NCBI RefSeq assembly: GCF_000513855.1
Contig: NZ_KI911318.1
Coordinates: 140,086-204,085 of the forward strand
Origin: Desulfurococcus amylolyticus Z-533
GTDB taxonomy: Archaea; Thermoproteota; Thermoprotei_A; Sulfolobales; Desulfurococcaceae
Direction of reading: 5' to 3'
DNA: 64,000 nucleotides
Both the position numbers and the translations under genes were made by a program. This document shows, one piece after another, positions 1 through 9,400 of this stretch; position 1 is the first letter of the stretch; each line of letters begins with the position of its first letter. The notes under the pieces were generated by a model. It saw only the letters and a program-made list of their open reading frames with translations. It had not been told where the DNA came from and did not search any database.

Positions 1-519
1 AAAAAACATGTTTTTAGTTATAGAGGCCACCCTACTAAACCCCTTCTTAGACAAGTACTCCTCCACCACCAGTGGATTCGATAGCGACGAGTAAACAAGC
101 ACTAGTAATCCACCGGGCTTGAGAACATACCATGCTACATTGATGAAGTAGAGTATTGCCTCGTATCCATGTGCACCGCCCTCAGTAGCTATATCCTCTA
201 TGCTACCGCTCCATGCAGGCAGGTATGGGGGGTTGGCTAGGACTAGATCTATTGATGACTCCTTTATAGATATACCCGTGTCACTTGATAAGATGATGTT
301 TTTCCCAGCTGCATTGTTTAACACGGTGTTTTCTCTAACCGTGTTGAGAGCATCTTCATCGATGTCTATGAAGATAACTTTTTCACAGTACCCTTTTAAC
401 AAGGCGTGGAGTCCCAGTACACCGCTACCGCATCCGAGATCCATGCAGAGATCCGCTCTCGGTTTAATGGAGTCCAGTAGCTTTACTACGAGCCATGAGT
501 CATCGCTAGGCCTGTACAC
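1..519 (-). CDS. HemK/PrmC-type N5-glutamine methyltransferase, partial (C-terminus outside window)
   Basis: This is a class I SAM-dependent methyltransferase of the HemK/PrmC/Mtq2 group, which methylates the GGQ glutamine of release factor. The visible product has the N-terminal YRPSDDSWL segment typical of the archaeal family, motif I DLGCGSG, an acidic FIDID strand end, and the diagnostic NPPY motif read in the order LANPPYLPAW. No stop codon occurs before position 1, so the gene is cut by the window edge. It lies 30 bp downstream of ksgA, last in the rpl21e-rpo4-DUF655-ksgA run. The start is uncertain. GTG at 519 is the first standard start after an in-frame stop, but the frame is open upstream into ksgA with only non-standard codons (an ATT is possible). 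Confidence 0.85.
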   Translation of the reverse strand, partial: MYRPSDDSWLVVKLLDSIKPRADLCMDLGCGSGVLGLHALLKGYCEKVIFIDIDEDALNTVRENTVLNNAAGKNIILSSDTGISIKESSIDLVLANPPYLPAWSGSIEDIATEGGAHGYEAILYFINVAWYVLKPGGLLVLVYSSLSNPLVVEEYLSKKGFSRVASITKNMFF

Positions 520-548
520 GTTTCCCCTAAATACTAGTTTGAGGCTCC

Positions 549-1385
549 CTACAGTAATCCATTCTCCCTCAGTCTTCTCGCTAATGCTGCATACACCTCT
601 CCGCTTACCTCATATACTCTCTTATCTCCAAGTAGTTCACGGGCATACATATATATCTCGCTGTCCTCCCCTATACCAAGGGACTTGGTGAGAACCCTTA
701 AAGCTATCCTTCTCCTCTGCGTAAACAATAGCCTGGTCAGCTTCTCGAGGGCGAGTACATCCTGGTTAAAAACGCGTCGCCTGGTTAAAGTTATAATTGC
801 GTGCCCTACCTTTGGTTCAGGGTAGAATGAGGAGGGGCCATATATACCTGTGATTTCTATGTTAAACAATGTGTTGAGTAGAATAGTTATCCTACCATAC
901 TGCTTACTACCTGGCTTGGCTACAAGTCTCTCAGCGACATCTTTTTGAAGCGTAAATACAACTCTTTCAACGTTATTCGATCTAGCTATTGAAACCAATA
1001 TATTGGATGTAACATGGTATGGTATATTCCCTACCACTTGCCTAGAGAACACCGTGTACTTGGTGGCATCAGCATTGATGAAGAGAGTGTTGGATGTATT
1101 CAAGTTTTTAACAGCTATACCCAGTAGTTTCTCGTCGATCTCTATGCATATAAGTCTAGGAACCACTCTGCTTAATGGAATGGTTAAAGTACCTAGTCCA
1201 CAGCCTATTTCAGTGGTTTCCGCATGGTTTACATGGCTTATGAAGTCCCTTATAAGCCGGGGATCTACGATGAAGTTCTGACTAAGCTTCCTCCTGGGTC
1301 TTAAACCATGCTCGCGGAGTATGCTTATAGTCCATGAAAGGAGGCCGCGTCTACTCATTTCATCTGGCCTAATATAGCTCCCCAT
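549..1385 (-). CDS. ksgA: 16S rRNA dimethyladenosine transferase (KsgA/Dim1)
   Basis: The protein dimethylates two adjacent adenosines in the 3'-terminal hairpin of 16S rRNA during small-subunit maturation. It is 278 aa, a normal length. SQNF is at residues 35-38, the SAM-binding GCGLGT at 61-66, and the catalytic NIPY at 120-123, followed by the family's C-terminal helical RNA-binding domain. The start overlaps the end of the upstream DUF655 gene by 17 bp, so the two are translationally linked. ATG at 1385 is used here; an internal ATG nine codons later (MSRRGLL) is an alternative. Identification is firm from the motifs and the conserved archaeal gene order. Confidence 0.96.
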   Translation of the reverse strand: MGSYIRPDEMSRRGLLSWTISILREHGLRPRRKLSQNFIVDPRLIRDFISHVNHAETTEIGCGLGTLTIPLSRVVPRLICIEIDEKLLGIAVKNLNTSNTLFINADATKYTVFSRQVVGNIPYHVTSNILVSIARSNNVERVVFTLQKDVAERLVAKPGSKQYGRITILLNTLFNIEITGIYGPSSFYPEPKVGHAIITLTRRRVFNQDVLALEKLTRLLFTQRRRIALRVLTKSLGIGEDSEIYMYARELLGDKRVYEVSGEVYAALARRLRENGLL

Positions 1386-2019
1386 ATAGTTTCTCCAAGT
1401 ACCCTAGGTACATCGTGTTAGGCTCGGGGGATTTTATGAATAAATAGTACTTCTCCCCACCAATCAACTCCTTGATGACCCTGTTTACAAGGGCTTTAAC
1501 AGGATCTATACGAGTCCTCTTCTTTATGTCCTCGAAGCTCTCAAACCTCTTCTTGCTTCTCTCCTCGAGTATCTGGTTCATTGTCTTCTTACCTATCTCG
1601 GGGAGCAATTCAAGTGCGTGTAGCCTTATGTTGACTGGCTCAGCTATATTGAAGAACTCAACGAATATCTTCTCGTTCTCAAGTACTATGTTTTTAAGAG
1701 CCTCGGGTAGATTGGTTTTAGCAACGCTAGTGAGCTCACTGTATACTATATGTATGATTCTCTTAACCTTACTCGGGTATCCAAGGTCTATTTTCTCGAG
1801 TATCTCTATTTTAACCGCGGGTAAGGGGGTTGCTTCGAGTAGAGAGAAGTATTTCACCCCGATACCCTGGATGAAAGGCTGGTTCCTGTGTTCATAATGG
1901 GGATCAGAGGGGTTTCCAAGCTCAAGGTAATCTAGAACATAGAGCGCCGGCTCATGCCTTTCATCCCAGCGTCTCTCCCCATGCCTCTTATATCTAAAAT
2001 TGTGATCACGGTGTGACAA
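1369..2019 (-). CDS. DUF655 family RNA-binding protein
   Basis: This is a 216-aa archaeal protein of the DUF655 family. That family combines an OB-fold-like N-terminal part with a helix-hairpin-helix segment, seen here around residues 136-170 (LELLPEIGKKTMNQILEER). The biochemical role is unknown. The family is almost always encoded between rpo4 and ksgA, as here, which points to RNA or ribosome metabolism. The start is TTG at 2019, since no ATG is available near the N-terminus. It overlaps ksgA by 17 bp. Family assignment rests on sequence pattern plus the strongly conserved neighbourhood. Confidence 0.88.
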   Translation of the reverse strand: MSHRDHNFRYKRHGERRWDERHEPALYVLDYLELGNPSDPHYEHRNQPFIQGIGVKYFSLLEATPLPAVKIEILEKIDLGYPSKVKRIIHIVYSELTSVAKTNLPEALKNIVLENEKIFVEFFNIAEPVNIRLHALELLPEIGKKTMNQILEERSKKRFESFEDIKKRTRIDPVKALVNRVIKELIGGEKYYLFIKSPEPNTMYLGYLEKLYGELY

Positions 2020-2056
2020 TACAATCCCCTTTAAGCAGGTTTGATGTAGGTGAGGA

Positions 2057-2431
2057 TTAGGAAGGGGCTACACCAGTGCAATAATTGCTTAGGGTGGCCA
2101 GTATCTCTTCTAAGACGCCTTGCTCTGGAGTCTTCTCTTCGAGCTCCATAAGGTATCTTAACTCATCTATCGAGGAGGGACAGATATTCATTAACATTAC
2201 AATGGTTTCATCTTTCAAGCCTTTGGAAGCTAGTAGCTCGTGGAGTTCCCCTGCTTTCTCCGGGGGTATTTTATGATGGGTTTTAAGGTATTCTAAGACC
2301 CTTGAAAGCAGAAGGGGTACTGTTCCGGTTTCCTCCTTTATCTTCTCCACTATATTTCTGAGAATCAGGTATGCCTCACTATTTGACAACTGTTTCTCCT
2401 CTATTGCTTTTAATACTATGGTATTCGACAA
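2057..2431 (-). CDS. rpo4: RNA polymerase subunit Rpo4 (RpoF, Rpb4 homologue)
   Basis: Rpo4 forms the stalk of archaeal RNA polymerase with Rpo7. The 124-aa product is nearly all helical, with the pattern seen in archaeal Rpo4: N-terminal LSNSEAYLIL, a middle TVPLLLSRVLEYL helix and a C-terminal HRDC-like segment. The start is TTG at 2431, supported by a GGTGA ribosome-binding site nine bases upstream (GGTGACCAGTATTG). It sits between rpl21e and DUF655, the standard archaeal arrangement. Confidence 0.92.
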   Translation of the reverse strand: MSNTIVLKAIEEKQLSNSEAYLILRNIVEKIKEETGTVPLLLSRVLEYLKTHHKIPPEKAGELHELLASKGLKDETIVMLMNICPSSIDELRYLMELEEKTPEQGVLEEILATLSNYCTGVAPS

Positions 2432-2483
2432 TACTGGTCACCACCATATAGTTATAAGCACTAGGAATATTAATGTTTACGGG

Positions 2484-2801
2484 TCAGGCTTGCTGTGCCT
2501 GAGGGATGTTTAAGGGTCTCATGTGCTCTGGCCTTATAAACAATATCTTCTCCTTATCCCCCATCATCACTTTAACAATATAGGCTCTTCCACGTTTTCC
2601 AAGTACTACACCGGTTTTTCCATGGAACCTCCTATACGGCATTCCCCTGTATACTGATGGATTGATAACTATGTGTACCTTCTCCCCCTCTTTATACTCT
2701 CTTAGCACTAGGCTTAGAGGCGGTATCGACCCCTTCTCCCTGACATTCTTCTTGAAGAGCTTCCTGGTTCTATGCCTATACCCCTTTGGTGCTTTAACCA
2801 T
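2484..2801 (-). CDS. rpl21e: Ribosomal protein eL21
   Basis: This is a 105-aa large-subunit protein. The start MVKAPKGYRHRTRKLF is the family signature, followed by the SH3-like core with VVLGKRGRAYIV and a C-terminal RPEHMRPL. The frame opens at GTG 2810, but ATG at 2801 is preferred: it matches homologues and has a GGTGG motif just upstream (GGTGGAAAAGATG). It is the first gene of the rpl21e-rpo4-DUF655-ksgA run. A TATA-like TTTAGATATAG lies near 2847-2857. Confidence 0.96.
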   Translation of the reverse strand: MVKAPKGYRHRTRKLFKKNVREKGSIPPLSLVLREYKEGEKVHIVINPSVYRGMPYRRFHGKTGVVLGKRGRAYIVKVMMGDKEKILFIRPEHMRPLNIPQAQQA

Positions 2802-2881
2802 CTTTTCCACCTTTCATACTGCAGGCTTAAGCATCCATTGGACACGCTATATCTAAAATCCCCTGTAACCAGCTTATAAAG

Positions 2882-4219
2882 TTATTTATCCCATGTCTTC
2901 TCAATATAAAGTACATCTAGTTCTAATGGATAAGCAGGCGTCCCCAGTATCTCACTGAAACAAGGGGTAGTACGTCCATTGTCGCAGTGCACTAGTTCCT
3001 TAACATATAAGCCGCCATCGCAATATATTAATGCCTCGAAAACCCGTGAGGAGATACTGATAACTTCGATGCGGTATACCCGTTTAATCCTCTCACGATC
3101 CTTTTTCCTCCTTAGTATCCTCGTTGGTGTTCTTTGTTTAACACTTCTCTCCTTGAAGAAGCTTGAGAGCTTTTCGAGATCCCCTTCAGATACTGGCTTC
3201 TCGGTGAGGACTGCTACCCTATATATCTTCCTTCTCTTTCTGGATCCCTCCTTAATAGACTCAATATCCCTTCTAGTTGCGGCCCCTATTACCGAGACCT
3301 TGATAAATTGATCATCCAGTATATAGTTTAACAAGTCTAGATCGACATTCCTGAACCCGGGTTCTTTAACCTCTATTACTAAGGGTCTCCCGGAACCAAG
3401 CATTCTAGCATCCACGTCTTCCCGTCCAGCTGCATGAATTTTAATGTCTCGCGCATCGAAGAGTCTTGCTATACTATCCCTTATAAAGTCCTGTATGCTC
3501 TCAGGGTATTTCCTGGATCCATTGCTTGTGAACCATGGTACATGGGATATTCTACGCCCTCTCTTGAAATATATCGCCTTTAACAGTATTGGGTTTACCT
3601 GCGTCTGTATTGAGTAATCGAAGTCCTTATTTACATCCACTATTACTACTACATCCGGCTTATCAAAGTCAGGTGGTATATTTGTTAGTTGAGTCACTCT
3701 CTTACCTATCTCGCGTTTCAACTCGTTTTTCAATGACTCACTTGACTCCAATCCCGCCAACACGTGTACATCCAGCTCCTTCTTAACTACCTCGCTATCC
3801 AGTTTTACACCTATGATGAATGAGGACGCATTCAACTCGCTTAGTTTCACTGCTACTCTCCTAGCTATTTCATCAATATAATCGCTGGATACCCTGTGGA
3901 GACATATATAGCATGGATTAACGGAGATCTCTCTGTCAGTTATTTTTCTATATAGCCTTGTAACGGGATCCCCCGTGTTTGATGCTATTTTACCGATATA
4001 CTCGGCATCAATGATTTCACTAGTGTAGTCTGCGTATAGCTTCATCGCTAGTAGAGTCTTGATAGCCCTTCCTCTTTCCTCGTTGGATAACTCGATCCCT
4101 TTCTTTGCGAAGACCCGGCCTAGACATCTATCGCAGAGAGGGTATTCTGAGAGAATTTTTGCAGCTGTCTCAATGATGCTGCAGTGTTCTCCACATCTAT
4201 TTTGTTGAGGGGTCTCCAT
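2882..4219 (-). CDS. pus10: tRNA pseudouridine synthase Pus10
   Basis: Pus10 makes pseudouridine 54 and 55 in archaeal tRNA. The N-terminal zinc-binding part shows CDRCLGRVFA plus a second CYICLH pair, followed by a THUMP-like middle region and the catalytic domain. The segment VDARMLGSGRP holds the expected catalytic aspartate, followed by LVIEVKEPG and, near the end, LYVKELVHCDNG. Length (445 aa) is normal. The starts TTG 4228, ATG 4225 and ATG 4219 are all possible; 4219 has a GGAT motif eight bases upstream. It lies 12-21 bp downstream of srp54 and is probably co-transcribed. Confidence 0.95.
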   Translation of the reverse strand: METPQQNRCGEHCSIIETAAKILSEYPLCDRCLGRVFAKKGIELSNEERGRAIKTLLAMKLYADYTSEIIDAEYIGKIASNTGDPVTRLYRKITDREISVNPCYICLHRVSSDYIDEIARRVAVKLSELNASSFIIGVKLDSEVVKKELDVHVLAGLESSESLKNELKREIGKRVTQLTNIPPDFDKPDVVVIVDVNKDFDYSIQTQVNPILLKAIYFKRGRRISHVPWFTSNGSRKYPESIQDFIRDSIARLFDARDIKIHAAGREDVDARMLGSGRPLVIEVKEPGFRNVDLDLLNYILDDQFIKVSVIGAATRRDIESIKEGSRKRRKIYRVAVLTEKPVSEGDLEKLSSFFKERSVKQRTPTRILRRKKDRERIKRVYRIEVISISSRVFEALIYCDGGLYVKELVHCDNGRTTPCFSEILGTPAYPLELDVLYIEKTWDK

Positions 4220-4240
4220 GATCATCAATCCTTCTTATCC

Positions 4241-5590
4241 CTAGCTTCCACCAGGCTCCTCTTCTAGTTTAAGATCCTCGGGTTTGATACCAAGTTTCTT
4301 TAATATATCTCTTCTACGTAGTTGCTTACTCAGCTTCTTCATTAGCTCGTATTGTTTAAGTAATTCCCTTACATCATCGATTTCGACGCCGGCTCCATAA
4401 GCTATCCTCTTGATCCTGGATTTATCTATGATATCCGGGTTCTCGAGTTCCTCGTAGGTCATAGAATTTATTGCGGCAAGCCACTTGCTCAGCTTCACCT
4501 CTAGTTGTTTTGGATCCACCTCGAGCGGTAGCTTTACCCCTAGACCCGGTATCATCTGCATTATCTTGGCAAGGGGGCCCATTTTTCTTAGGCTTACTAG
4601 TTGCTTGTAGACTAGCCTCATGTTTATTTTTCCCTCGATGAGTCTTTTAGCATCCTCCTCCGTGAAGTCTAGTTGTAGCCTCCTCACTTTCTCAACAAGG
4701 CTCTCTATATCTCCAAGCCCCAGTATTCTCGAGACGAATCTAGGTGGGTTGAATACTTCTAATTCATCTATTTTTTCTCCGGTTCCAATAAATTTCACCA
4801 TGGCACTGGTTGCCGCTACTGCTGATAACGCGCCTCCACCTTTAGCCGTTCCATCAAGCTTCGTGACTATTATAGAGCCTATTGGGGTGGTTTCATGGAA
4901 CTTCTTGGCTATATTATGAGCCTGCTGCCCTATGGATGCATCTATGACGAGTATTACTTCATCTGGTTTAACCTGCTCACTTATCTTCCTCATTTCATCT
5001 AAGAGGTCTTCCTCCTTGTGGTGTCTTCCAGCGGTATCTATTATTATAATATCTGTTCTCCTTTCAATGAAGAAGGAGACTCCTTTCACTGCTATTGAGA
5101 CAGCATTATTATTATCTGGCTCACCATAAACCGGTACGCCTATCTGTTCACCTAGTTGTTTAAGCTGTGTATATGCTGCAGGCCTGAAGGTGTCTGCCGC
5201 TACTAGTCCCACCTTATAGCCCTCTAGCTTATAGAAGTATGCTAGTTTAGCGGCCGTTGTAGTTTTACCAGAACCCTGTAAGCCGACGAGCATTATAACC
5301 CACGGCTTCTTCAACGGCTTTATAGAGGGTTTTTTATCACCACCTAGGAGCCTGGTTAATTCCTCATAGACTATTGTTATAAACCATTCTCTCCTACTAA
5401 TACCTGGAGGAGGCTCTGATTTAAGGGCTCTCTCCTTTATCCTGTTAGTGATCTCCACCGCTAGCTTCAAATTAACATCGGCTCTTACGAGTTCCTTCTG
5501 CAGCTCCCTTATAAACTCCTCCACGGATTTCTCGTAGTCCCCTCCCTTCAGAAACCTTGTTAAAGCACTCCTGATATTGTCAAACACCAT
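4241..5590 (-). CDS. srp54: Signal recognition particle 54 kDa protein (SRP54/Ffh)
   Basis: SRP54 is the GTPase that binds 7S RNA and signal peptides and docks with FtsY. The helical N domain comes first, then the G domain with G1 [17 protein letters not shown] around residues 101-117, G3 DTAGRH and G4 TKLDG. The methionine-bearing M domain follows ([14 protein letters not shown]) and a short basic tail. ATG at 5590 is preferred over GTG 5599 because a GGTG motif lies six bases upstream of it. Length 449 aa is typical. pus10 follows closely. Confidence 0.97.
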   Translation of the reverse strand: MVFDNIRSALTRFLKGGDYEKSVEEFIRELQKELVRADVNLKLAVEITNRIKERALKSEPPPGISRREWFITIVYEELTRLLGGDKKPSIKPLKKPWVIMLVGLQGSGKTTTAAKLAYFYKLEGYKVGLVAADTFRPAAYTQLKQLGEQIGVPVYGEPDNNNAVSIAVKGVSFFIERRTDIIIIDTAGRHHKEEDLLDEMRKISEQVKPDEVILVIDASIGQQAHNIAKKFHETTPIGSIIVTKLDGTAKGGGALSAVAATSAMVKFIGTGEKIDELEVFNPPRFVSRILGLGDIESLVEKVRRLQLDFTEEDAKRLIEGKINMRLVYKQLVSLRKMGPLAKIMQMIPGLGVKLPLEVDPKQLEVKLSKWLAAINSMTYEELENPDIIDKSRIKRIAYGAGVEIDDVRELLKQYELMKKLSKQLRRRDILKKLGIKPEDLKLEEEPGGS

Positions 5591-5676
5591 AAGCAACACC
5601 CATCCTCAAAAATAGGGATCTCAACCAGGGTTTTAACCGTATACAGATTGCTCCAGGATCAGGGAGTAATGGAAGG

Positions 5677-5777
5677 TGCGGGGGGTGGGATTTGAACCCA
5701 CGCAGGCCTACGCCAGCGGATCTCTCCCTGGGCTCGTCTTGAGTCCGCCCCCTTTGGCCAAGCTCGGGCACCCCCGC
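5677..5777 (-). tRNA. tRNA-Leu (CAA) with a short intron after position 37
   Basis: This is a class II tRNA with a long variable arm. The acceptor is GCGGGGG paired with CCCCCGC, the T arm GTGGGTTCAAATCCCAC, and the discriminator A at 5677. The anticodon stem GCGGA/TCCGC encloses CTCAAG, giving anticodon CAA. About 16 extra bases (ACGAGCCCAGGGAGAG) sit after base 37, the canonical archaeal intron site. CCA is not encoded. A TATA-like GGATTTAATACT lies about 40 bp upstream. Confidence 0.93.
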
Positions 5778-5834
5778 ACTGATTCATAATTAATGATTCC
5801 CGGGAGTATTAAATCCTTAGGCTGAGGGTCAAGA

Positions 5835-5842
5835 TATATAAA
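5835..5842 (+). promoter_or_regulatory. TATA box for uL16 gene
   Basis: The sequence AAGATATATAAAC gives a good archaeal TATA box. Transcription would begin near 5865, about 40 bp before the uL16 start. Confidence 0.5.
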
Positions 5843-5904
5843 CAAGCGGTGGGTTAAGGTTAATAAAGCCTGATTGCATGAATGAGGGGTAGGTGATTAA
5901 GAAT

Positions 5905-6429
5905 ATGCCTATACGCCCAGCCAGGTGCTACACGCATTTCAGCGGACCACCATATACGAGGAAAGAGTATATTCCAGGCGTCCCCCAGCCGAAGATAACT
6001 AAGTTTGAGATGGGTAATCCAAAACTGGACTATGATTACGAGCTTGCACTAGTCGTCGAGGAGGCAGGGCAGATAAGGCATAACGCGTTAGAGGCAGCCC
6101 GTGTAATGGCTTTAAAGAAGCTCAGCGTTGATGCCGGCGAGAACAACTTTTACCTTAAAGTCAAACCATATCCTCACCACGTTATCAGGGAAAACAAGAT
6201 GATGGCCTTTGCTGGTGCAGACCGTCTACAGGATGGCATGAGGCTCTCATTTGGTAAACCCATCGGGACAGCTGCACGAGTAAGCCCAGGGCAGGAGGTA
6301 ATAGTGATAAGGGTGAAGGCGGAGCATGCTAAGATAGGTAAGGAAGCATTAAAAATAGCTGCGTCGAAGCTTCCGTTACCGACGAGAGTAATTGTTAAAC
6401 CATTGAAGCCAGGTCTTCCACCACTATAG
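5905..6429 (+). CDS. rpl10e: Ribosomal protein uL16 (archaeal L10e)
   Basis: This large-subunit protein sits near the peptidyl-transferase centre. Its 174 residues begin [12 protein letters not shown], a clear family start, with [16 protein letters not shown] in the middle and [11 protein letters not shown] after it. ATG at 5905 is chosen because GGTGA lies eight bases upstream (GGTGATTAAGAATATG). The frame itself opens at GTG 5893, which is part of that ribosome-binding site. It is monocistronic or leads the following plus-strand group, with about 110 bp before dph2. Confidence 0.96.
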   Translation: MPIRPARCYTHFSGPPYTRKEYIPGVPQPKITKFEMGNPKLDYDYELALVVEEAGQIRHNALEAARVMALKKLSVDAGENNFYLKVKPYPHHVIRENKMMAFAGADRLQDGMRLSFGKPIGTAARVSPGQEVIVIRVKAEHAKIGKEALKIAASKLPLPTRVIVKPLKPGLPPL

Positions 6430-6540
6430 CTAAGCCCTAAGCGTGTTCTCTTCTACAGGACCTGGGAACTAGGTTATCCTTATATTTGGAAACTCTTGTT
6501 TTTCCAGGTAGAATAATATTAAGTCTTCCACATTGGTATA

Positions 6541-7566
6541 ATGGGATTAAAAGGCGTGTTATTCATGGAGGACCTATGTAGCCTCTATGATATCGAGCTC
6601 GATGTATTATATAGGCTTGTTGAGAAAGGCGTGAAAAGGGTTCTTCTTCACGCGCCAGACGGCTTTAAGCCTTTATATAAATGCGTCGCCGGTGTTTTCG
6701 AAGGAAGAGGTATTGAAATATTCTTTTCCTCGAGCCCTGGATATGGAGCATGCGATGTCCCTGTGGAGGAGGCTGAGGCCCTCGGGGTCGACGTCCTTAT
6801 TCACCTGGGGCATCTAGAGTATTTTAACCATGGGTTTAAGCCTGGTGTAAGCATTGTTTACGTACCCGTCTATGCCCGTCCAATGATTAGTGAGGGGGTG
6901 CTTGGAGAGCTGACTAGTTACCTCAGATCACGGGGGATTATAGGTGTTTCCATCTCCTCAACAATTGTAGAGGAGAAAATAAGAAGGATTATTGTGGAAC
7001 ACCTCAGCTCAAATGGGTTTAGGATTCATGAGGTACACAGCCCTCTACTGGGTTGCCTCTATACACATGTAGCATCACTGGATGACAAAGTCGATGCTCA
7101 CCTCGTGATAGCCGGTGGGATATTCCATCCCCTAGGTCTTGCACTGGTTTCCAGGAAGCCTGTAGTAGTCTTAGATCCCTACAGGGGTAGGGTGTGGTCA
7201 GCTAGTGAGGAGGCTCAGAAGACCCTTAGGAAGAGGCTGCTGAAGATCTACGAGGCTAAGATAAGCGGTGTTAGGGTTGGACTTATCATTGGGTCTAGGC
7301 CGGGCCAGTATCGTCCCTGGCTTATTGAGAAACTTGAGAGGGAAGCCTTGGAGAAAGGGTATAGGGTCTACAAGGTTTCCTCAACGTATCTTAGTATTGA
7401 GCGATTAATAGCCATAGATAACGCCCTCAATCTCGACATATATGTTGTCACGAGTTGCCCGAGGCTCCCCATAGACGACTTAGATGACTTCTATAAGCCG
7501 GTGTTAACCCCTGGCGAATTCCTGATGCTTCTAACAGGCTCGGAGAAATATGTATACCCGTGGTGA
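6541..7566 (+). CDS. dph2: Diphthamide synthesis radical SAM-like enzyme Dph2
   Basis: Dph2 transfers the 3-amino-3-carboxypropyl group of SAM to a histidine of elongation factor 2, the first step of diphthamide synthesis, using an unusual [4Fe-4S] centre. The three cluster cysteines are visible in GYGACDVP (Cys71), SPLLGCLYTH and VTSCPRLPIDD. The protein is 341 aa, normal for the archaeal homodimer subunit. ATG at 6541 or 6565 (MEDLCSLY) could be the start. The partner gene dphB is at 32.9 kb in this window, so two pathway steps are present. Confidence 0.93.
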   Translation: MGLKGVLFMEDLCSLYDIELDVLYRLVEKGVKRVLLHAPDGFKPLYKCVAGVFEGRGIEIFFSSSPGYGACDVPVEEAEALGVDVLIHLGHLEYFNHGFKPGVSIVYVPVYARPMISEGVLGELTSYLRSRGIIGVSISSTIVEEKIRRIIVEHLSSNGFRIHEVHSPLLGCLYTHVASLDDKVDAHLVIAGGIFHPLGLALVSRKPVVVLDPYRGRVWSASEEAQKTLRKRLLKIYEAKISGVRVGLIIGSRPGQYRPWLIEKLEREALEKGYRVYKVSSTYLSIERLIAIDNALNLDIYVVTSCPRLPIDDLDDFYKPVLTPGEFLMLLTGSEKYVYPW

Positions 7567-7569
7567 GCA

Positions 7570-8208
7570 ATGGGGCTTATTAGGAGTAAGAAGGAGCTAG
7601 AGTTGATTCTCTCACGGATCAACTGGTACATGCACTCGAAGAAGAGGCTTGAGCAATACCAGACACCGTCAAGCATAGTGGCGCATATGGTTTGGACAGC
7701 GTATATGAGGGGCGACGTGAAGGGGTTGACGATAGGTGATTATGGATGTGGCGATGGGAGAATATCTATTGCGTCGATACTGATGGGTGCTCGTAGAGCT
7801 ATCTGTGTAGATATTGATGAAGATATATTACTATATGGTTTAGGTACAGTATCATCCTTGTTTCCAGGTGCGGCGGGCAGGATTCTCTACGTGGATGCCG
7901 ACGTGGAGCGTTTAGGACTCAAGAATGTTGACACAGTGTTGATGAACCCTCCTTTTGGCGTGGTCGCTGAAAACAGGGGCTTGGACATAGTCTTCCTTAG
8001 GAGGGCTATGGCGACGGCTAGAAGCATATATAGTATACACAAGTATTCTGAGGCATTCATGGATATCGCTAGGGAGGTGGCCGAGGACAACGGGTTTACC
8101 CTGGACTCGTATGAGCTACTGGACTTTGAAATACCAATGATGTTTGAGACCCATAGGAGGCGAATATATAGGGTTAAAACAGTATTCATTATCCTGACAA
8201 GGGCGTGA
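7570..8208 (+). CDS. METTL5-like rRNA m6A methyltransferase
   Basis: This is a 212-aa SAM-dependent methyltransferase with an N6-adenine signature: motif I DYGCGDGRIS, acidic ICVDIDED, and the catalytic NPPFG. The surrounding pattern (RLEQYQTPSSIVAHMVW at the N-terminus, IYSIHKYSEAF after the NPPF) matches METTL5 homologues, which in eukaryotes methylate 18S rRNA. The substrate in archaea is inferred to be small-subunit rRNA. It starts 4 bp after dph2 and precedes csl4 by 6 bp, so it is part of an RNA-processing operon. Confidence 0.85.
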   Translation: MGLIRSKKELELILSRINWYMHSKKRLEQYQTPSSIVAHMVWTAYMRGDVKGLTIGDYGCGDGRISIASILMGARRAICVDIDEDILLYGLGTVSSLFPGAAGRILYVDADVERLGLKNVDTVLMNPPFGVVAENRGLDIVFLRRAMATARSIYSIHKYSEAFMDIAREVAEDNGFTLDSYELLDFEIPMMFETHRRRIYRVKTVFIILTRA

Positions 8209-8214
8209 TTAATT

Positions 8215-8760
8215 ATGCAAGAGATAGTGATGCCTGGCGAACCACTTGCAGTAGAGGAGGAGGCACTGCCTCTCCAAGGTGCATACATTGATGAAAAGGG
8301 CTTGATCAGGTCCCAGGTATTCGGGTTAAAGGTCTTCGATAGATATAAGAAGCAAGTATATGTTAGACAAGTGAAAAACATAGAGTTGATTAAGCCGGGA
8401 ACCATTGTCGAAGCATATGTCGAGGCCGTGACTGATGAGCTGGCTTTTCTAAAGATATATAGTATAGAAGGGCAAAGAGTTGAAGCCTCCGGGATTATAC
8501 ATGTATCGCAGGCATCCAATGAGTTTACACAGAGCCTTCTAGGGGCCATTAGACCAGGTGACTTCGTTAAGGCTAAGGTGCTCAATAATTCTATACCATA
8601 CCAATTAACCATTAAGGAACCAGGATTAGGCGTTATAGAGGCGTATTGCAGTGTATGTGGCTCCCTGCTCTACAAGAGCAATGATAAATTAGTGTGTAAT
8701 ACATGCGGGAATATTGAGAAACGTAAAACCAGTTTAAACTATATACACGTCTCAAGGTGA
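8215..8760 (+). CDS. csl4: Exosome RNA-binding protein Csl4
   Basis: Csl4 caps the archaeal RNA exosome and helps recruit substrate and DnaG. The 181-aa protein has an N-terminal domain (PGEPLAVEEE), a central S1 domain (GTIVEAYVEAVTDELAFLKI) and a C-terminal zinc ribbon with CSVCG and CNTCG. Spacing to neighbours is 6 and 4 bp. The order csl4, DUF2067, rpo11 is a crenarchaeal arrangement. Assignment is firm. Confidence 0.94.
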   Translation: MQEIVMPGEPLAVEEEALPLQGAYIDEKGLIRSQVFGLKVFDRYKKQVYVRQVKNIELIKPGTIVEAYVEAVTDELAFLKIYSIEGQRVEASGIIHVSQASNEFTQSLLGAIRPGDFVKAKVLNNSIPYQLTIKEPGLGVIEAYCSVCGSLLYKSNDKLVCNTCGNIEKRKTSLNYIHVSR

Positions 8761-8764
8761 TCGC

Positions 8765-9382
8765 TTGCCACTGGTTAAGCGGAGATATAGGATTCCATGT
8801 AGAGGCGAGGAATGTTTAAAATTATACGAGCTTGTCAAGGAGAGGGTTCCCTCAATAGAGCATGTTGAGTTCGCGGTAACCAGTAACGGCTTAATAGTAG
8901 ATGCCTACGGATATGAAACAGACCTGAAAAAACTGTGGATTGAGTTAAAGAATTATTCAAGGATGGCTAAGGGGGTCAGTGGGCCGGGTTTACAAGCATT
9001 CAGCATTGACGTGATAGTTAAATTAACCAGGAAGACCTTCCCGCCCGAGGTGCTCGTGAAAATCCTTGAGAAACAAGGGTATAAGGCCAGACTCGAGGAT
9101 GGCACCATTTACACCAATATAGAGAAGAACAGGATTCTCGAATTAGTTGAGAGAATAAGTGAATTAAACACCGCTATTAGAGGCAGGGTGAAGGGTACAG
9201 CAGCAAGGTATTTCATCATAACGGTAACCATTATAACAGGGCTACAGTTAGATGACGCCATAAATCACGCAGTGGAAGCAGGGCTCCTCGGGGTCGACGA
9301 GTCAGGCTTATATGTTTTAAAGCATGAGTGGCGGGATGCAGTAGACTTATTTATTAAGAGTTTTAAACAGCAAAACGAATAG
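8765..9382 (+). CDS. DUF2067 family protein
   Basis: This is a 205-aa protein of the archaeal DUF2067 family. No enzymatic motif is visible. It looks like a mixed alpha/beta protein with the conserved stretch RRYRIPCRG near the start and SRMAKGVSGPGL in the middle. The start is TTG at 8765, supported by GGTGA six bases upstream (GGTGATCGCTTG). Position between csl4 and rpo11 suggests a role with RNA synthesis or decay, by context only. Confidence 0.75.
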   Translation: MPLVKRRYRIPCRGEECLKLYELVKERVPSIEHVEFAVTSNGLIVDAYGYETDLKKLWIELKNYSRMAKGVSGPGLQAFSIDVIVKLTRKTFPPEVLVKILEKQGYKARLEDGTIYTNIEKNRILELVERISELNTAIRGRVKGTAARYFIITVTIITGLQLDDAINHAVEAGLLGVDESGLYVLKHEWRDAVDLFIKSFKQQNE

Positions 9383-9400
9383 GGGTCAAAGGTGTTTTAA